This document shows positions 18,674 through 27,480 of a DNA stretch of 64,000 nucleotides, one piece after another. The DNA comes from Luteimonas gilva (GTDB taxonomy: Bacteria; Pseudomonadota; Gammaproteobacteria; Xanthomonadales; Xanthomonadaceae), in NCBI RefSeq assembly GCF_005239095.1, contig NZ_SZUA01000003.1, positions 642,200-706,199 of the forward strand, given 5' to 3'. Numbering within the stretch: position 1 is the stretch's first letter; every line of letters begins with the position of its first letter. Under the pieces are notes generated by a model, which was not told the origin of the DNA, made no database searches, and worked only from the letters and a program-made list of their open reading frames with translations. Position numbers and translations under genes: made by a program.

Positions 18674-18762
18674 GTAGGCTGGGTTGAGCGCAGCGAAACC
18701 CAGCATCGCGAGGTGTGATGGATGGCACCGCTGGGTTTCGCTGCGCTTCAACCCAGCCTACG
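18674..18762. repeat. Palindromic repeat between yraN and the FAD oxidase
   Basis: Arms at 18674-18704 (GTAGGCTGGGTTGAGCGCAG...) and 18730-18762 (...CGCTTCAACCCAGCCTACG), about 30 bases each. It ends two bases from the yraN stop codon. Its in-frame translation creates a false N-terminal extension on the FAD oxidase frame. Confidence 0.8.
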
Positions 18763-18764
18763 GA

Positions 18765-19145
18765 TCAAACATCGTCGCCGCGGAACGCGTCGCGCAGCCA
18801 ATTCAGGCGCGGCGCTGCGGGATCGCCATCGGCCTCGACCACGTCGAACCGGCACGCCGCATTCGCATAGGCAGGGTGCGCGAGCAGGAACGATTGCGCG
18901 GCGTGGACCAATTTGCGCCGCTTCGCCGCATCCACCGAGGCCGCGCCGCCGCCGAAGCGCGGATCCCGGCGGTAACGCACTTCGACGAAGACCAGGCTGC
19001 GTGCGCGCGCATCCCACATCACCAAATCGAGTTCGCCGCCGCGGAAATTCGCGTTGGCGGCGACGTCGGCCAGTCCGGATTTCAGCAGGAACGCGCGCGC
19101 CGCGGCTTCGACCGCCGCGCCGCGCCCGCGCCGGTCAACCGCCAC
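18765..19145 (-). CDS. yraN: YraN/UPF0102 family endonuclease-like protein
   Basis: A 126-residue member of UPF0102, related in fold to Holliday-junction and very-short-patch endonucleases; its cellular role is not settled. The nuclease-like core is visible: [27 protein letters not shown] (Glu-x-Asp metal site), [17 protein letters not shown] (Glu-x-Arg), and [18 protein letters not shown]. The GTG start at 19145 lies inside the end of lpoA, an 11-base overlap, so the two are translated together. The lpoA-yraN pair next to divergent rsmI is a widely conserved gammaproteobacterial arrangement, which supports the assignment. Confidence 0.92.
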   Translation of the reverse strand: MAVDRRGRGAAVEAAARAFLLKSGLADVAANANFRGGELDLVMWDARARSLVFVEVRYRRDPRFGGGAASVDAAKRRKLVHAAQSFLLAHPAYANAACRFDVVEADGDPAAPRLNWLRDAFRGDDV

Positions 19146-20544
19146 TGCGTCCGGCAGGAACGACCAGGCCGCCGCTGAAGGTCGACCAGGCCGGCGTGCG
19201 GATCACGTTGCCGAAACCGTCGATGCTCAGCTCGCCGGTGGCGCCTTTCACTTCGCCTTCCGCGCTGGTCGCCAAGCGTTCGAGATACGCAGCGATCATC
19301 CAGGCGTCGTAGCCGAACGCGAACAGGCGCGCCGCGCCGCCGCGTGCGGTCGGAAGCGTCTGTTCGGTCAGGCTCGCCGAAGGCAGGCCGGGCGTGCCGC
19401 GCACGCTCCACGCGTCGCTCGGGAAGATGATGCCGTCCAGTACCCGATCCTGTTCCGGCTTGCCGGTGCCCGAGGTCAACTGCGAGGTGGCCACCCGCGG
19501 CTTGCCGCCCAAGCCGGCGCCGGCAAGCAGCGGCACCAGCGGGCGCGCTTGGTTGCCTTTCACCGCGAGGAATACGGCGTCGATCGGGCCCTTGGCCACG
19601 GCGGCCTGCAACACCGGTCCGAAACCGTCCGCGGTTTCGCTGGTGGTAAGCGTGTCGGCCACCGTGCCGCCGCGTTCGCCGAAGCGCTCGCGGAAGGCTT
19701 CGGCGGCGCGCCGCATCGTGGCGTCGCCGCTGGTCAGCACCAGCACGTGGCGGATGCGGTTGGCGATCAGGTATTCGGCGGCGGAGATCGCTTCGTCTTC
19801 CGGCGCCAGCGAGAAACTGGCGTTGCCGGCCGGCGGCGCGACGTTGCCGCGGTTCAGCGCCAGCATCGGCACGCTCAGGTTGCCCTGATTGAACAAAGCG
19901 CTGACTTCGTCGCGGCCGAGCGGGCCGACCACGAAATCGCTGCCCTCGGCCGCGGCCTTGGCATAGGCCGCGACGGCGCCGCCCGGGGTGCCGGCGGTGT
20001 CGTAGAAATGGATGTCGGGACGCTGCCGGCGCTCGCCGTAATAACCGGCGAGCAATCCGTCGCGGACCGGCGCGGCGGCCGTGGCGAGACTGCCGGACAA
20101 AGGCAACAGCACGGCGAGCTTGTTCGGCGGACGATAGCCGTCGCGGTCGGCCGGCGCGCGCTTGCTCGTGTCGAAACCCCATTGCGCGCTGCGATCGAAA
20201 GGACGCGGCAGCGGCAGGCCGCGGCGCAGCAAGGCGCGGCCGGCGAAGTTGTAGAGCGGGTCGTCGGCCGCCAAGGCTTTGGCTTCGCGGGCCAGGGTCG
20301 CATCGTCCAATCCGGACAGCAGTCGGTCGATCTGGCGCGCGTTGTCGATCTTCGCCTGACCGCTCAGCGCCGCATCGTTGCGCGCCAGCGCGCCGGCCTG
20401 CTGGATCGCCGCATTGTCGGAAGCCGCGGCGGGCTTGCCGTCCGGGCCGCTCACCTGCACCGTGGCGCAGCCGGCCAGCGAGGCCAACAGCGCGGCGGCC
20501 AGCCACAGGCGGGCGAGGGCGGTCCATCTCGTCGCTTTCCGCAT
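19135..20544 (-). CDS. lpoA: Penicillin-binding protein activator, LppC/LpoA family lipoprotein
   Basis: Outer-membrane lipoprotein of the LppC family; in E. coli LpoA reaches through the periplasm to activate PBP1A. The 469-residue precursor has a lipoprotein signal ([12 protein letters not shown], acylated Cys in LAGC). The C-terminal part is a periplasmic-binding-protein fold ([76 protein letters not shown]). At 469 residues it is shorter than E. coli LpoA (678); the N-terminal helical domain is reduced to about 100 residues. It overlaps yraN by 11 bases and shares a divergent promoter region with rsmI. Confidence 0.9.
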   Translation of the reverse strand: MRKATRWTALARLWLAAALLASLAGCATVQVSGPDGKPAAASDNAAIQQAGALARNDAALSGQAKIDNARQIDRLLSGLDDATLAREAKALAADDPLYNFAGRALLRRGLPLPRPFDRSAQWGFDTSKRAPADRDGYRPPNKLAVLLPLSGSLATAAAPVRDGLLAGYYGERRQRPDIHFYDTAGTPGGAVAAYAKAAAEGSDFVVGPLGRDEVSALFNQGNLSVPMLALNRGNVAPPAGNASFSLAPEDEAISAAEYLIANRIRHVLVLTSGDATMRRAAEAFRERFGERGGTVADTLTTSETADGFGPVLQAAVAKGPIDAVFLAVKGNQARPLVPLLAGAGLGGKPRVATSQLTSGTGKPEQDRVLDGIIFPSDAWSVRGTPGLPSASLTEQTLPTARGGAARLFAFGYDAWMIAAYLERLATSAEGEVKGATGELSIDGFGNVIRTPAWSTFSGGLVVPAGRSGG

Positions 20545-20572
20545 CTTCGCGGGTCCGGTTATGAAGAACGGC

Positions 20573-20582
20573 TAGGATTCTA
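20573..20582. promoter_or_regulatory. Overlapping divergent -10 boxes for lpoA and rsmI
   Basis: TAGGATTCTA reads as TAGGAT on the plus strand (20573-20578, towards rsmI) and as TAGAAT on the minus strand (20577-20582, towards lpoA). The two -10 boxes share two base pairs, so RNA polymerase could not occupy both at once. Predicted leaders are about 20 bases (rsmI) and 25 bases (lpoA). Confidence 0.5.
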
Positions 20583-20604
20583 CCCGCGCAGCTCTGGAGA
20601 GACG

Positions 20605-21453
20605 ATGTCCGCCCATCCCCCGCTGAACGGCACGGCCGCTTCCGGCACCTTGTTCGTGGTCGCCACGCCGATCGGCAATCTCGCCGATCTGAGCCCGCGC
20701 GCACTGGAAACGCTGAAGCGCGCGGATGCGATCTGCGCCGAAGACACGCGGCATACGCGCCAGTTGCTGGCCCATTTCGGGGTCGAACGGCCGCTGCTGG
20801 CGCTGCATGAGCACAACGAGGACGAGATGGCCGATCGCCTGGTCGGGCGTTTGCGCGCGGGCGAATCGCTGGCGCTGGTGTCCGACGCGGGCACGCCGCT
20901 GGTCAGCGATCCCGGCTACCGCCTGGTGCGCGCGGCGCGCGCGGCGGGGATTAAGGTCAGTCCCGTGCCCGGCGCCAGCGCGCTGATCGCCGCGCTCAGC
21001 GTGGCCGGATTGCCCAGCGACCGTTTCGTGTTCGAAGGCTTCCTGCCGGCGAAAGCGGTCGCCCGCCGCGAGCGCTTGTCGCAGCTCGCGGGCGAGCCGC
21101 GGACTTTGGTGTTCTACGAATCCGCGCACCGCATCGAAGAAACCTTGGCCGACGCCGCGGCCGCGTTCGGCGCGCAACGCCCGGCGGCGATCGCGCGCGA
21201 GCTGACCAAATTGTTCGAGACCGTGCTCGACGGCGCGTTGTCGGATCTGCAAGCGCGCGTCGCCGGCGACCCGAACCAGCGCAAAGGCGAATTCGTATTG
21301 CTGGTGCAAGGCGCCGGCGAAGACGCCGACGCCAAGATCGCCGAAGGCCGCCGCGTCTACGCCAAGCTCAGCGAGCATTTGCCGCCGTCGACGGCGGCGA
21401 AGTTGGCCGCCGAATTGACCGGCGCGCCGCGCAAGGCGCTGTATGGTGGATAG
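20605..21453 (+). CDS. rsmI: 16S rRNA (cytidine(1402)-2'-O)-methyltransferase
   Basis: Methylates the ribose of C1402 in 16S rRNA at the decoding centre. The 282-residue protein has the tetrapyrrole-methylase fold: GTLFVVATPIGNLADLSPRA at the N-terminus, CAEDTRHTRQLLAHF, LVSDAGTPLVSDPGYRLV, VPGASALIAALSVAGL, and FYESAHRIEETLADA. The ATG at 20605 has GGAGA seven bases upstream; the very long open frame before it is antisense to lpoA. Its 3' end overlaps chrA by 11 bases. Confidence 0.96.
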   Translation: MSAHPPLNGTAASGTLFVVATPIGNLADLSPRALETLKRADAICAEDTRHTRQLLAHFGVERPLLALHEHNEDEMADRLVGRLRAGESLALVSDAGTPLVSDPGYRLVRAARAAGIKVSPVPGASALIAALSVAGLPSDRFVFEGFLPAKAVARRERLSQLAGEPRTLVFYESAHRIEETLADAAAAFGAQRPAAIARELTKLFETVLDGALSDLQARVAGDPNQRKGEFVLLVQGAGEDADAKIAEGRRVYAKLSEHLPPSTAAKLAAELTGAPRKALYGG

Positions 21454-22657
21454 CGCGGACGAGGATGATCGCGATCGCGCCTGGACGATCTTCCTCGTCT
21501 TCCTGCGGCTGGGCCTGACTTCGTTCGGCGGCCCGATCGCGCATCTGGGCTATTTCCGCGAAGAATTCGTCGCGCGCCGGCGCTGGCTTTCGGAAAGCCG
21601 CTATACGGACCTGATCGCGTTGAGCCAGTTTCTGCCCGGGCCGGCGAGCAGCCAAGTCGGCATGGCGGTCGGCCTGACGCGCGGCGGTTTGCGCGGCGCG
21701 TTCGCGGCGTGGTTGGGATTCACCGCGCCGTCGGCGATCGCGATGATCCTGTTCGCGTTGGCGGCCTCGCGATGGGGCATGCAATGGCCGGCAGGCGCGG
21801 TGCGCGGCCTGTTGTTGGCGGCGGTGGCCGTGGTCGCGCAGGCGGTGTGGAGCATGGCGCGCACGTTGTGTCCGGATGCGCCGCGCATCGCCATCGCGTT
21901 GTCGGCGGCGGCGGTCGCGCTGCTGCGCCCCGATGTCTGGGGCCAGGTCGGCACGATCGCGATCGGCGCCATCGCCGGGCTTGCGCTGTTCGCGCGCAAG
22001 CCGGTCGCACCGCACGCTGCGGATCCGCCGATGCGCGTATCGCGGCGGGTCGGGGCATGGGCGCTGGCGTCCTTCTTCGTATTGCTGTTCGCATTGCCCT
22101 TGCTGGCCCGACTTTGGCCGACGCCGGAACTGAAGATCTTCGCCGCGTTCTACCGCGCGGGCTCCTTGGTGTTCGGCGGCGGGCATGTCGTGTTGCCGTT
22201 GTTGCAGACGGCCGTCGTGCCGACCGGGTGGATGTCCGACGACGCCTTCCTGGCGGGCTACGGCGCGGCGCAGGCGATGCCCGGACCTTTGTTCACTTTC
22301 TCCGCTTATCTCGGCGCGGCGATGTCCGCCGGACCGGGCGGTTGGCTCGGCGGCTTGCTGTGCCTGATCGCGATTTTTCTGCCGTCGTTCTTGTTGGTCG
22401 TCGGCGTGCTGCCGTTCTGGAGCGCGCTGCGTCGCAATGCGTTCGCTCAGGCGGCGCTGAACGGCGTCAACGCCGCGGTGGTCGGTCTGCTGCTGGCGGC
22501 GCTGTATCGGCCGGTTTGGGTCAGCGCGGTGCACGATCTCGTGGATGTGGCTTTGGTCGCGATCGGGATCGTCGCCTTGATCCGATGGAAGCTGCCTTCG
22601 TGGGCGATCGTGCTGGGGGTGGCTTTGACGAGTTATATCGTGGGCGGATTGGGTTGA
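21443..22657 (+). CDS. chrA: Chromate efflux transporter, ChrA family
   Basis: A 404-residue inner-membrane protein of the CHR family, which exports chromate or related oxyanions. Two homologous CHR domains are present, as in the long-chain group: domain 1 with FLRLGLTSFGGPIAHLGYFR and LSQFLPGPASSQVGM, domain 2 with FYRAGSLVFGGGHVVLPLLQ and YGAAQAMPGPLFTFSAYLG. About ten hydrophobic segments can be drawn. The ATG at 21443 overlaps the end of rsmI, so it is read with rsmI, an unusual partnership. No chrB regulator is adjacent. Whether the physiological substrate is chromate is not shown by sequence. Confidence 0.9.
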   Translation: MVDSADEDDRDRAWTIFLVFLRLGLTSFGGPIAHLGYFREEFVARRRWLSESRYTDLIALSQFLPGPASSQVGMAVGLTRGGLRGAFAAWLGFTAPSAIAMILFALAASRWGMQWPAGAVRGLLLAAVAVVAQAVWSMARTLCPDAPRIAIALSAAAVALLRPDVWGQVGTIAIGAIAGLALFARKPVAPHAADPPMRVSRRVGAWALASFFVLLFALPLLARLWPTPELKIFAAFYRAGSLVFGGGHVVLPLLQTAVVPTGWMSDDAFLAGYGAAQAMPGPLFTFSAYLGAAMSAGPGGWLGGLLCLIAIFLPSFLLVVGVLPFWSALRRNAFAQAALNGVNAAVVGLLLAALYRPVWVSAVHDLVDVALVAIGIVALIRWKLPSWAIVLGVALTSYIVGGLG

Positions 22658-22730
22658 TGCCGCGGACAGGCGGCTAACGACCATACATCGGCCATCAAGC
22701 CATGAACGGCGGGTTGGTGAGACAATGCCC

Positions 22731-23088
22731 GCGGCGGAGCCGGCCAGACAGTCGCGTCACTCGCAAGGGTGCCGAGGAAAGTCCGGGCTCCACAGGGCAC
22801 GGTGCCAGGTAACGCCTGGGCGGCGCGAGCCGACGGAAAGTGCAACAGAAAGATACCGCCTATGTCGGAGCGATCCGGCAGGTAAGGGTGAAATGGTGCG
22901 GTAAGAGCGCACCGCGAGTCCGGCAACGGACCGGCACGGCAAACCCCACCGGGAGCAAGACCAAATAGGGAGACTATGCCGCGGCCCGCGGTGTCTCCGG
23001 GTAGGTTGCTCGAGCGTAGCGGCGACGCTGCGCCTAGAGGAATGGCTGTCCACGACAGAACCCGGCTTATCGGCCGGCTCCGCCGCTT
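22731..23088 (+). ncRNA. rnpB: RNase P RNA (bacterial class A)
   Basis: Catalytic RNA of RNase P, which matures tRNA 5' ends. Terminal helix P1 is formed by GCGGCGGAGCCGGCC (22731-22745) and GGCCGGCTCCGCCGC (23072-23086). The conserved core is exact in several blocks: CCAGACAGTCGC, GAGGAAAGTCCGGGCTCCAC, GGTGCCAGGTAACGCC, AAAGTGCAACAGAAAG, and near the 3' end CCACGACAGAACCCGGCTTATCGG (split by P1). A GACAAT -10-like box at 22721-22726 fits the 5' end. P1 runs directly into CTTTTT. Confidence 0.97.
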
Positions 23089-23111
23089 TTTCAATGCTAC
23101 GCATTGAAAAA
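23087..23111 (+). terminator. AT-rich perfect hairpin after rnpB
   Basis: TTTTTCAATGC, loop TAC, GCATTGAAAAA. The T-run also follows the rnpB P1 helix, so termination could use either P1 plus this T-run or this hairpin. Confidence 0.5.
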
Positions 23112-23174
23112 CCCCCGAATTTTGCGAAGCAATTTGGGCCCCGCTATGCGCTTCCAATTCCCGCGCTGTCGCGC

Positions 23175-23195
23175 GCCCCCTTTGTTAAAGGGGGC
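23175..23195. repeat. Short perfect hairpin GCCCCCTTT/AAAGGGGGC
   Basis: Nine-base-pair stem with a GTT loop in the spacer between rnpB and the small gene at 23326. It matches the second hairpin of the element at 3746-3765 in sequence. Confidence 0.6.
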
Positions 23196-23325
23196 TGTTC
23201 GTTTCATGAGGGTTCGTCGCTAGGCTTGCTTCGCGATGCGCGATGCGCGAGCGACGAATCGCGGAATCGATGTTGCTGAGTTTCACCGCGTTCGAGCCGA
23301 TGTTACGCATCTTCGGAAGAATCGT

Positions 23326-23625
23326 ATGCGCATGTTTCCTTACACCATCGACGATGCCATCGAATCGCCGAAACGAGCGTGCGTCGAAGTCACCATCGAA
23401 TTCCCTGCCGGCAAGCGTTGGTTGTTCTTCATTACGCCCGATCAGTTGGCGTCGGCGGGCGACTACGCAGAAGCAACCGGTGTTCGCGTGCATCTGGGCG
23501 AGAAGCACATGATCATCGTCAGCGAACTCACTCCTGCCGTCATCGATACAGTGCTGAGGCAATTAGCCGCCGACGGCGAGTTGGAGGATAGGACGATCGC
23601 TTACGACGGAGAGGCCGATGCCTAG
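23326..23625 (+). CDS. Small hypothetical protein
   Basis: A 99-residue protein I do not recognise. It starts MRMFPYTIDDAIESPKRACV and continues through FPAGKRWLFFITPDQLAS and a predicted sheet HLGEKHMIIVSELTP, ending in an acidic tail (DRTIAYDGEADA). No signal peptide, membrane segment or cysteine cluster is seen. GGAAG lies eight bases before the ATG at 23326, and that start excludes an unlikely 30-residue extension up to 23236. Codon use is less GC-biased than in the flanking housekeeping genes. It sits alone between rnpB and the mraZ promoter; the alternating hydrophobic pattern and acidic end suggest a small folded cytoplasmic protein, but no function can be given. Confidence 0.6.
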   Translation: MRMFPYTIDDAIESPKRACVEVTIEFPAGKRWLFFITPDQLASAGDYAEATGVRVHLGEKHMIIVSELTPAVIDTVLRQLAADGELEDRTIAYDGEADA

Positions 23626-23812
23626 AAATCGATATCGTCCTAGATTTGTTGCCAGTCGAATTTCTACCGCAGAATACGTCCTATTTTCAGGACAATTCCT
23701 TCGCCTCACGCAAATGCTGCGCCGCAACAGAACTGCGACCGCCGTCGCCGTTCGCTCGTCTCTAGTCGACTGAGATTCGCCAAATCTCAAAATTTGAGAC
23801 GAAACAGCAGCT

Positions 23813-23821
23813 TGTGGATAA
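23813..23821 (-). promoter_or_regulatory. Consensus DnaA box upstream of mraZ
   Basis: TGTGGATAA, the exact complement of the strong DnaA box TTATCCACA, lies 71 bases before the mra -35 hexamer. A single box is not an origin. It could link dcw transcription to DnaA, but a chance match in a 64 kb window is also plausible. Confidence 0.45.
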
Positions 23822-23891
23822 AGCTTGAACAAGTCTCTGAAGTTTGCTGCAAGTCCTTGACGCGCCTAGCGAAATTCAGCTTTGAAAGTTG

Positions 23892-23920
23892 TTGACAACC
23901 CTTTGGACGACTCCTAAGGT
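23892..23920 (+). promoter_or_regulatory. Main dcw promoter (Pmra)
   Basis: TTGACA (23892-23897), a 17-base spacer, and TAAGGT (23915-23920). The -35 is a perfect consensus match. Transcription would start near 23927, giving a leader of about 75 bases before the mraZ GTG. It is the only strong sigma-70 promoter seen before ftsZ. Confidence 0.75.
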
Positions 23921-23929
23921 GGCGTCTCG

Positions 23930-23954
23930 TGGGAAAACCGGGAGTTTCGTGGTT
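23930..23954 (+). promoter_or_regulatory. Candidate MraZ operator repeats
   Basis: TGGGA (23930), GGGAG (23940) and TGGTT (23950) recur at exact 10-base steps immediately after the predicted start of transcription. MraZ is known to bind direct TGGGN repeats spaced by five bases in front of its own operon. The first repeat matches fully; the others are partial. Confidence 0.5.
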
Positions 23955-24000
23955 TTCCGGCGCTGAAGCCCGCCGAAGACGGGCAAGACCGGACGGGTTT

Positions 24001-24447
24001 GTGTTCCAGGGCGAGACCGCGATCACGATCGACGACAAGGGCCGGCTGGCGATCCCGACCAGTTACCGGGACCTTGTCGCGCGCGAGTGCGGTAACCGCC
24101 TGGTCATCACCTACAACCCGTTCGAGGCCGGCAGCCTTTACCTCTATCCGCAGCCGGTTTGGGAGCGCGTGCGCGACCAGATCAATGCGCTGCCGCGGAC
24201 CAAATCGGTCAGCCGCAATCTGCAGCTCAAGTTGGTCGGCGCGGCGAGTTTCGTCGAGCCCGACGGCAGCGGGCGGATCAGCGTGCCGGCCAGCCACCGC
24301 AACGCGGTCGGCATCGAGAAAAAAGCCGTGCTGCTGGGCATGGGCGACAAATTCGAATTGTGGAGCGAGCAGGCTCACCACGCGCAGATCCGCCGGACGC
24401 TCGGCGACGAGGATCTGGGCGAGGACATGCTCGATTTGCAGCTGTGA
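24001..24447 (+). CDS. mraZ: Transcriptional regulator MraZ
   Basis: DNA-binding regulator of the division and cell wall cluster. The 148-residue protein has the two tandem AbrB-like MraZ domains: [20 protein letters not shown] with [18 protein letters not shown], then [20 protein letters not shown] with [20 protein letters not shown] and the DKFELW end. GTG 24001 gives the family's canonical MFQGET start and usual length. The frame extends upstream to 23929, which would cover the putative operator. Its stop overlaps the rsmH GTG start (GTGA at 24444-24447). First gene of the dcw operon. Confidence 0.95.
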   Translation: MFQGETAITIDDKGRLAIPTSYRDLVARECGNRLVITYNPFEAGSLYLYPQPVWERVRDQINALPRTKSVSRNLQLKLVGAASFVEPDGSGRISVPASHRNAVGIEKKAVLLGMGDKFELWSEQAHHAQIRRTLGDEDLGEDMLDLQL

Positions 24448-25406
24448 CGGGCGGTGGCGCGGACATCCGGTCCGCCCACCTTCCGGTGCCGCATTTACCT
24501 GTGATGTTCGAGCAGGTCATGGAAGGGCTGCGGGTGGTGGAGAACGGAACCTATTTGGACGGCACGTTCGGGCGCGGCGGTCATGCGCGCGGAGTGCTGG
24601 GGAGGCTCGGCGCGGGAGGAAGGCTGCTGCTGATGGACAAGGATCCCGAGGCGATCGCCGCGGCCGAACGCGAGTTCGGCACGGATCCCCGCGTCTCGAT
24701 CCGCCGCGGCAGCTTCGCCGACCTCGCGCGCTGGGACGCGGTTCGCGCCGGCCTGGACGGCATCCTGTTCGATTTGGGCGTGTCTTCGCCGCAGCTGGAT
24801 GTGGCCGAACGCGGCTTCAGCTTCGGCAAGGACGGCCCGCTCGACATGCGCATGGACCCCGACGCCGGCGAAAGCGCCGCGCAGTGGCTGGCGCGCGCCG
24901 ACGAGCGCGAGATCGCCGATGTGCTGTGGACCTACGGCGAAGAGCGGATGAGCCGCAAAATCGCCCGCGCCATCGTCGCGCGACGCGCGCAGCAGCCGAT
25001 CGAGCGCACCGCCGACTTGGCGCAGCTGATCGCCTCGGCGATGCCGCGCGGCAAGCAGGACATCCACCCCGCTACGCGCTCGTTCCAAGCGATCCGGATC
25101 TACGTCAACCGCGAGCTGGCCGATTTGGAAACCGGCCTGGACGCCGCCTACGCCGCGTTGAAGCCGCAAGGACGGCTGGCGGTGATCAGCTTCCATTCGC
25201 TGGAAGACCGCATCGTCAAGCGCTTCATCGCCGCGCGCGCCAAAGCGCCGCCGGCCAACCGCCGTTTGCCCGTCGCCGAAACGTTCGTGCCGACTTTGCG
25301 CGCGATCGGCGACGCGCAGAAGGCCGATACCGCGGAAGTGGCGTCCAATCCGCGCTCGCGCAGCGCGGTGCTGCGCGTAGCCGAGAAGCTGGAGGCCGCC
25401 GCATGA
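24444..25406 (+). CDS. rsmH: 16S rRNA (cytosine(1402)-N4)-methyltransferase
   Basis: Methylates the base of C1402 in 16S rRNA, the same nucleotide whose ribose is modified by RsmI encoded 3 kb away. The 320-residue protein shows [13 protein letters not shown], the SAM site [55 protein letters not shown] and [17 protein letters not shown]. Start GTG 24444 overlaps the mraZ stop by four bases; the first ~15 residues before HLPVM are a short poorly conserved leader. Stop overlaps ftsL (ATGA). Confidence 0.96.
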   Translation: MTGGGADIRSAHLPVPHLPVMFEQVMEGLRVVENGTYLDGTFGRGGHARGVLGRLGAGGRLLLMDKDPEAIAAAEREFGTDPRVSIRRGSFADLARWDAVRAGLDGILFDLGVSSPQLDVAERGFSFGKDGPLDMRMDPDAGESAAQWLARADEREIADVLWTYGEERMSRKIARAIVARRAQQPIERTADLAQLIASAMPRGKQDIHPATRSFQAIRIYVNRELADLETGLDAAYAALKPQGRLAVISFHSLEDRIVKRFIAARAKAPPANRRLPVAETFVPTLRAIGDAQKADTAEVASNPRSRSAVLRVAEKLEAAA

Positions 25407-25669
25407 GCCTGCGCGTGCTCCTGGCCCTGCTGATCGCCGCCAACATCGCCACCGCGGTGGCGGCGGTCTATGCGCAGCATCGGCACCGCCAGCTGTTCTA
25501 CGAGCTGACCAAGCTGGAGAAGGCGCGCGACGCGCTGAACATCGAATTCGGCCGCCTGCAGCTAGAGCAAGCGACCTGGGCCGAGAGCAACCGCATCGAC
25601 CAGATCGCGCGCAACAAGCTGGGCATGAAATTCCCGGAAGCCGGCGAAATCGTGGTGGTGCGCCCATGA
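25403..25669 (+). CDS. ftsL: Cell division protein FtsL
   Basis: Small bitopic membrane protein of the FtsQLB complex that licenses FtsWI septal synthesis. The 88-residue protein has one N-terminal membrane segment ([20 protein letters not shown]), then a periplasmic coiled-coil stretch ([19 protein letters not shown]) and the end [19 protein letters not shown] typical of FtsL. Position between rsmH and ftsI is the conserved one. Four-base ATGA overlaps on both sides. Confidence 0.94.
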   Translation: MSLRVLLALLIAANIATAVAAVYAQHRHRQLFYELTKLEKARDALNIEFGRLQLEQATWAESNRIDQIARNKLGMKFPEAGEIVVVRP

Positions 25670-27480
25670 AGCCGCGCAACCGCGCCCAATTCAACCTGCG
25701 CGCCCGCTTGGCGATGGTCGCCGGCACGCTGGGACTGTGCTCGCTGGCATTGGTCGGGCGCGCGGTCGATCTGCAGTTGATCGACAACGATTTCTACCAG
25801 AAGCAAGGCAATGCGCGCTTCCTGCGCGACATCGAGATCCCGGTATCGCGCGGCATGATCACCGACCGCAACGGCGAACCGCTGGCGGTGTCTTCGCCGG
25901 TGGAATCGGTGTGGGCCGATCCGCAGGAATTGCTGAAGAATCCGGCGCGCCTGCCGGAACTGGCGAAGGCGCTGGGCGTGCCCGCCGACTATCTGGCCCG
26001 CAAGGTCTCGCAGCGCGCCGGCAAGGAATTCATGTGGCTCAAGCGCCGGATCAGTCCGGTCGCGGCCAAGAAAATCGTCGCGCTCGATATTCCGGGCGTG
26101 GCCTCGCAGCGCGAGTTCCGCCGCTTCTATCCGCAAGGCGAAGCGATGGCGCACGTGCTGGGCTTCACCGACATCGACGACCGCGGCCAGGAAGGCTTGG
26201 AACTCGCCTTCGACGATTGGCTGCGCGGCACGCCGGGCAGCAAGCGCGTGATCCGCGACAACCGCGGCCGCATCGTCGAAAACGTCGATCTGATCAAGCA
26301 GGCGCAGCCGGGCAAGGACCTGACGCTCACCATCGATCGCCGCATCCAGTATTTGGCCTACCGCGAACTGAAGAACGCGTTGCTCGTGTCCGGGGCCAGC
26401 AGCGGTTCGGTCGTGGTGCTGGACATCGCCTCCGGCGAAGTGCTGGCGATGGCCAACCTGCCGTCCTACAACCCGAATGCGGTCGACGTCGGCAATCGCG
26501 ACACGCACCGCAACCGCGCGGTCACCGACGTCATCGAACCCGGCTCGACGATGAAGCCGCTGACCGTGGCCGCGGGATTGGAAGCCGGCGTGATCACGCC
26601 GCGCTCGACCTTCGACACCAATCCGGGCTGGATCCCGAACGGGCGCTATCGCACCACCGACACGCACAACTACGGCGTGCTCGACACCACCGGCGTGATC
26701 CGCAAGAGCTCGAACGTGGGCGTGTCCAAGATCGCCGCGCGCTTGTCGAACCAGGCCTTCTACGATTTCCTGCGCAAGTTCGGCTACGGCCAGAGCACCC
26801 AGAGCGGCTTCCCCGGCGAAGTGCCGGGCCTGTTCCCCGCGCCGGCGCGCTGGAGCGGCACGACCAAGCAGACCATGTCCTACGGCTACGGCATTTCGGC
26901 CACGCCGATCCAGATCGCGCAGGCCTACTCCGCCTTGGCCAACGGCGGCAAGCTGCGCGCGCCGACGTTCGTGAAAGGGCAGGACAACGAAGCGCGCGAA
27001 GTGCTCGATCCGGCCATCGCGCACGAAGTGATGAAGATGATGCAGACGGTGACCGAGCCCGGCGGCACCGCCACTCGCGCCGCCATCCTCGGCTATCACG
27101 TCGCCGGCAAGACCGGCACCGCGCGCCTGGCCAGCGGCGGCGGCTATTCGCGCAAGTACGTGTCGTTTTTCGCCGGCGTGGTGCCGGTGGACAACCCGCG
27201 TTTCGCGATGGCGGTGGTGATCAACGAACCGGACACCAGTAAGGGCTGGCAGTTCGGCGGCGGCGGCTTCGTGTCGGCGCCGGTGTTCCGCAACGTGATG
27301 GAAGGCGCTTTGCGCCTGATGGACGTGCCGCCGGACGACATCGAAACCTGGCTCGCCGCGCAGCAGGCGGCCGAGGCGAAGCGCAACGGCGGCAAGCCGG
27401 CGCCGATCGCCGCGACGGCGGCCGTCGAAGAAGAAACGGCGCCGCCGGTGCTGCTGCCGACGCAGGGAGCGCGGCAATGA
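25666..27480 (+). CDS. ftsI: Peptidoglycan D,D-transpeptidase FtsI (PBP3)
   Basis: Septum-specific transpeptidase partnered with FtsW. The 604-residue protein has an N-terminal membrane anchor ([20 protein letters not shown]), the class B PBP pedestal ([20 protein letters not shown]) and the transpeptidase domain with S294 nucleophile in GSTMKPL, S349-N350 in KSSNVG, and K482-T-G-T in [10 protein letters not shown]. Length is normal (E. coli 588). The C-terminal 25 residues are Ala/Pro-rich and probably disordered. Overlaps ftsL and murE by four bases each. Confidence 0.98.
   Translation: MKPRNRAQFNLRARLAMVAGTLGLCSLALVGRAVDLQLIDNDFYQKQGNARFLRDIEIPVSRGMITDRNGEPLAVSSPVESVWADPQELLKNPARLPELAKALGVPADYLARKVSQRAGKEFMWLKRRISPVAAKKIVALDIPGVASQREFRRFYPQGEAMAHVLGFTDIDDRGQEGLELAFDDWLRGTPGSKRVIRDNRGRIVENVDLIKQAQPGKDLTLTIDRRIQYLAYRELKNALLVSGASSGSVVVLDIASGEVLAMANLPSYNPNAVDVGNRDTHRNRAVTDVIEPGSTMKPLTVAAGLEAGVITPRSTFDTNPGWIPNGRYRTTDTHNYGVLDTTGVIRKSSNVGVSKIAARLSNQAFYDFLRKFGYGQSTQSGFPGEVPGLFPAPARWSGTTKQTMSYGYGISATPIQIAQAYSALANGGKLRAPTFVKGQDNEAREVLDPAIAHEVMKMMQTVTEPGGTATRAAILGYHVAGKTGTARLASGGGYSRKYVSFFAGVVPVDNPRFAMAVVINEPDTSKGWQFGGGGFVSAPVFRNVMEGALRLMDVPPDDIETWLAAQQAAEAKRNGGKPAPIAATAAVEEETAPPVLLPTQGARQ

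Larger units (their letters stand above)
23626..24000. other. Regulatory spacer upstream of the dcw cluster
   Basis: This 375-base, comparatively AT-rich stretch holds no convincing gene. It contains two mutually exclusive inverted repeats (GAGATT/AATCTC at 23772-23788 and TCTCAAA-A-TTTGAGA at 23785-23799), a perfect DnaA box (23813-23821), the mra promoter (23892-23920) and 10-base-spaced G-rich repeats (23930-23954). The longer frame reaching back to 23929 in front of mraZ is probably untranslated leader. Confidence 0.6.

Noticed and set aside
18665..18751. N-terminal extension of the FAD oxidase by 29 residues
   Set aside because: The extra residues are read from a palindromic repeat (18674-18762). 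The ATG at 18664 gives a normal start. Unlike murF or the Nudix gene, an internal start is available.
19054..20604. Upstream extension of the rsmI frame (over 500 codons)
   Set aside because: It lies opposite lpoA and yraN; rsmI has a good start with GGAGA at 20605.
23800..23830. Replication origin
   Set aside because: Only one consensus DnaA box, no dnaA/dnaN neighbours and no cluster of boxes.
23929..24000. mraZ starting at 23929 with 24 more residues
   Set aside because: This would put the start within the predicted transcription start and operator; GTG 24001 gives the conserved MFQGET N-terminus.
25498..27477. 659-codon minus-strand frame opposite ftsI
   Set aside because: Antisense shadow of a fully recognised ftsI with all three PBP motifs.
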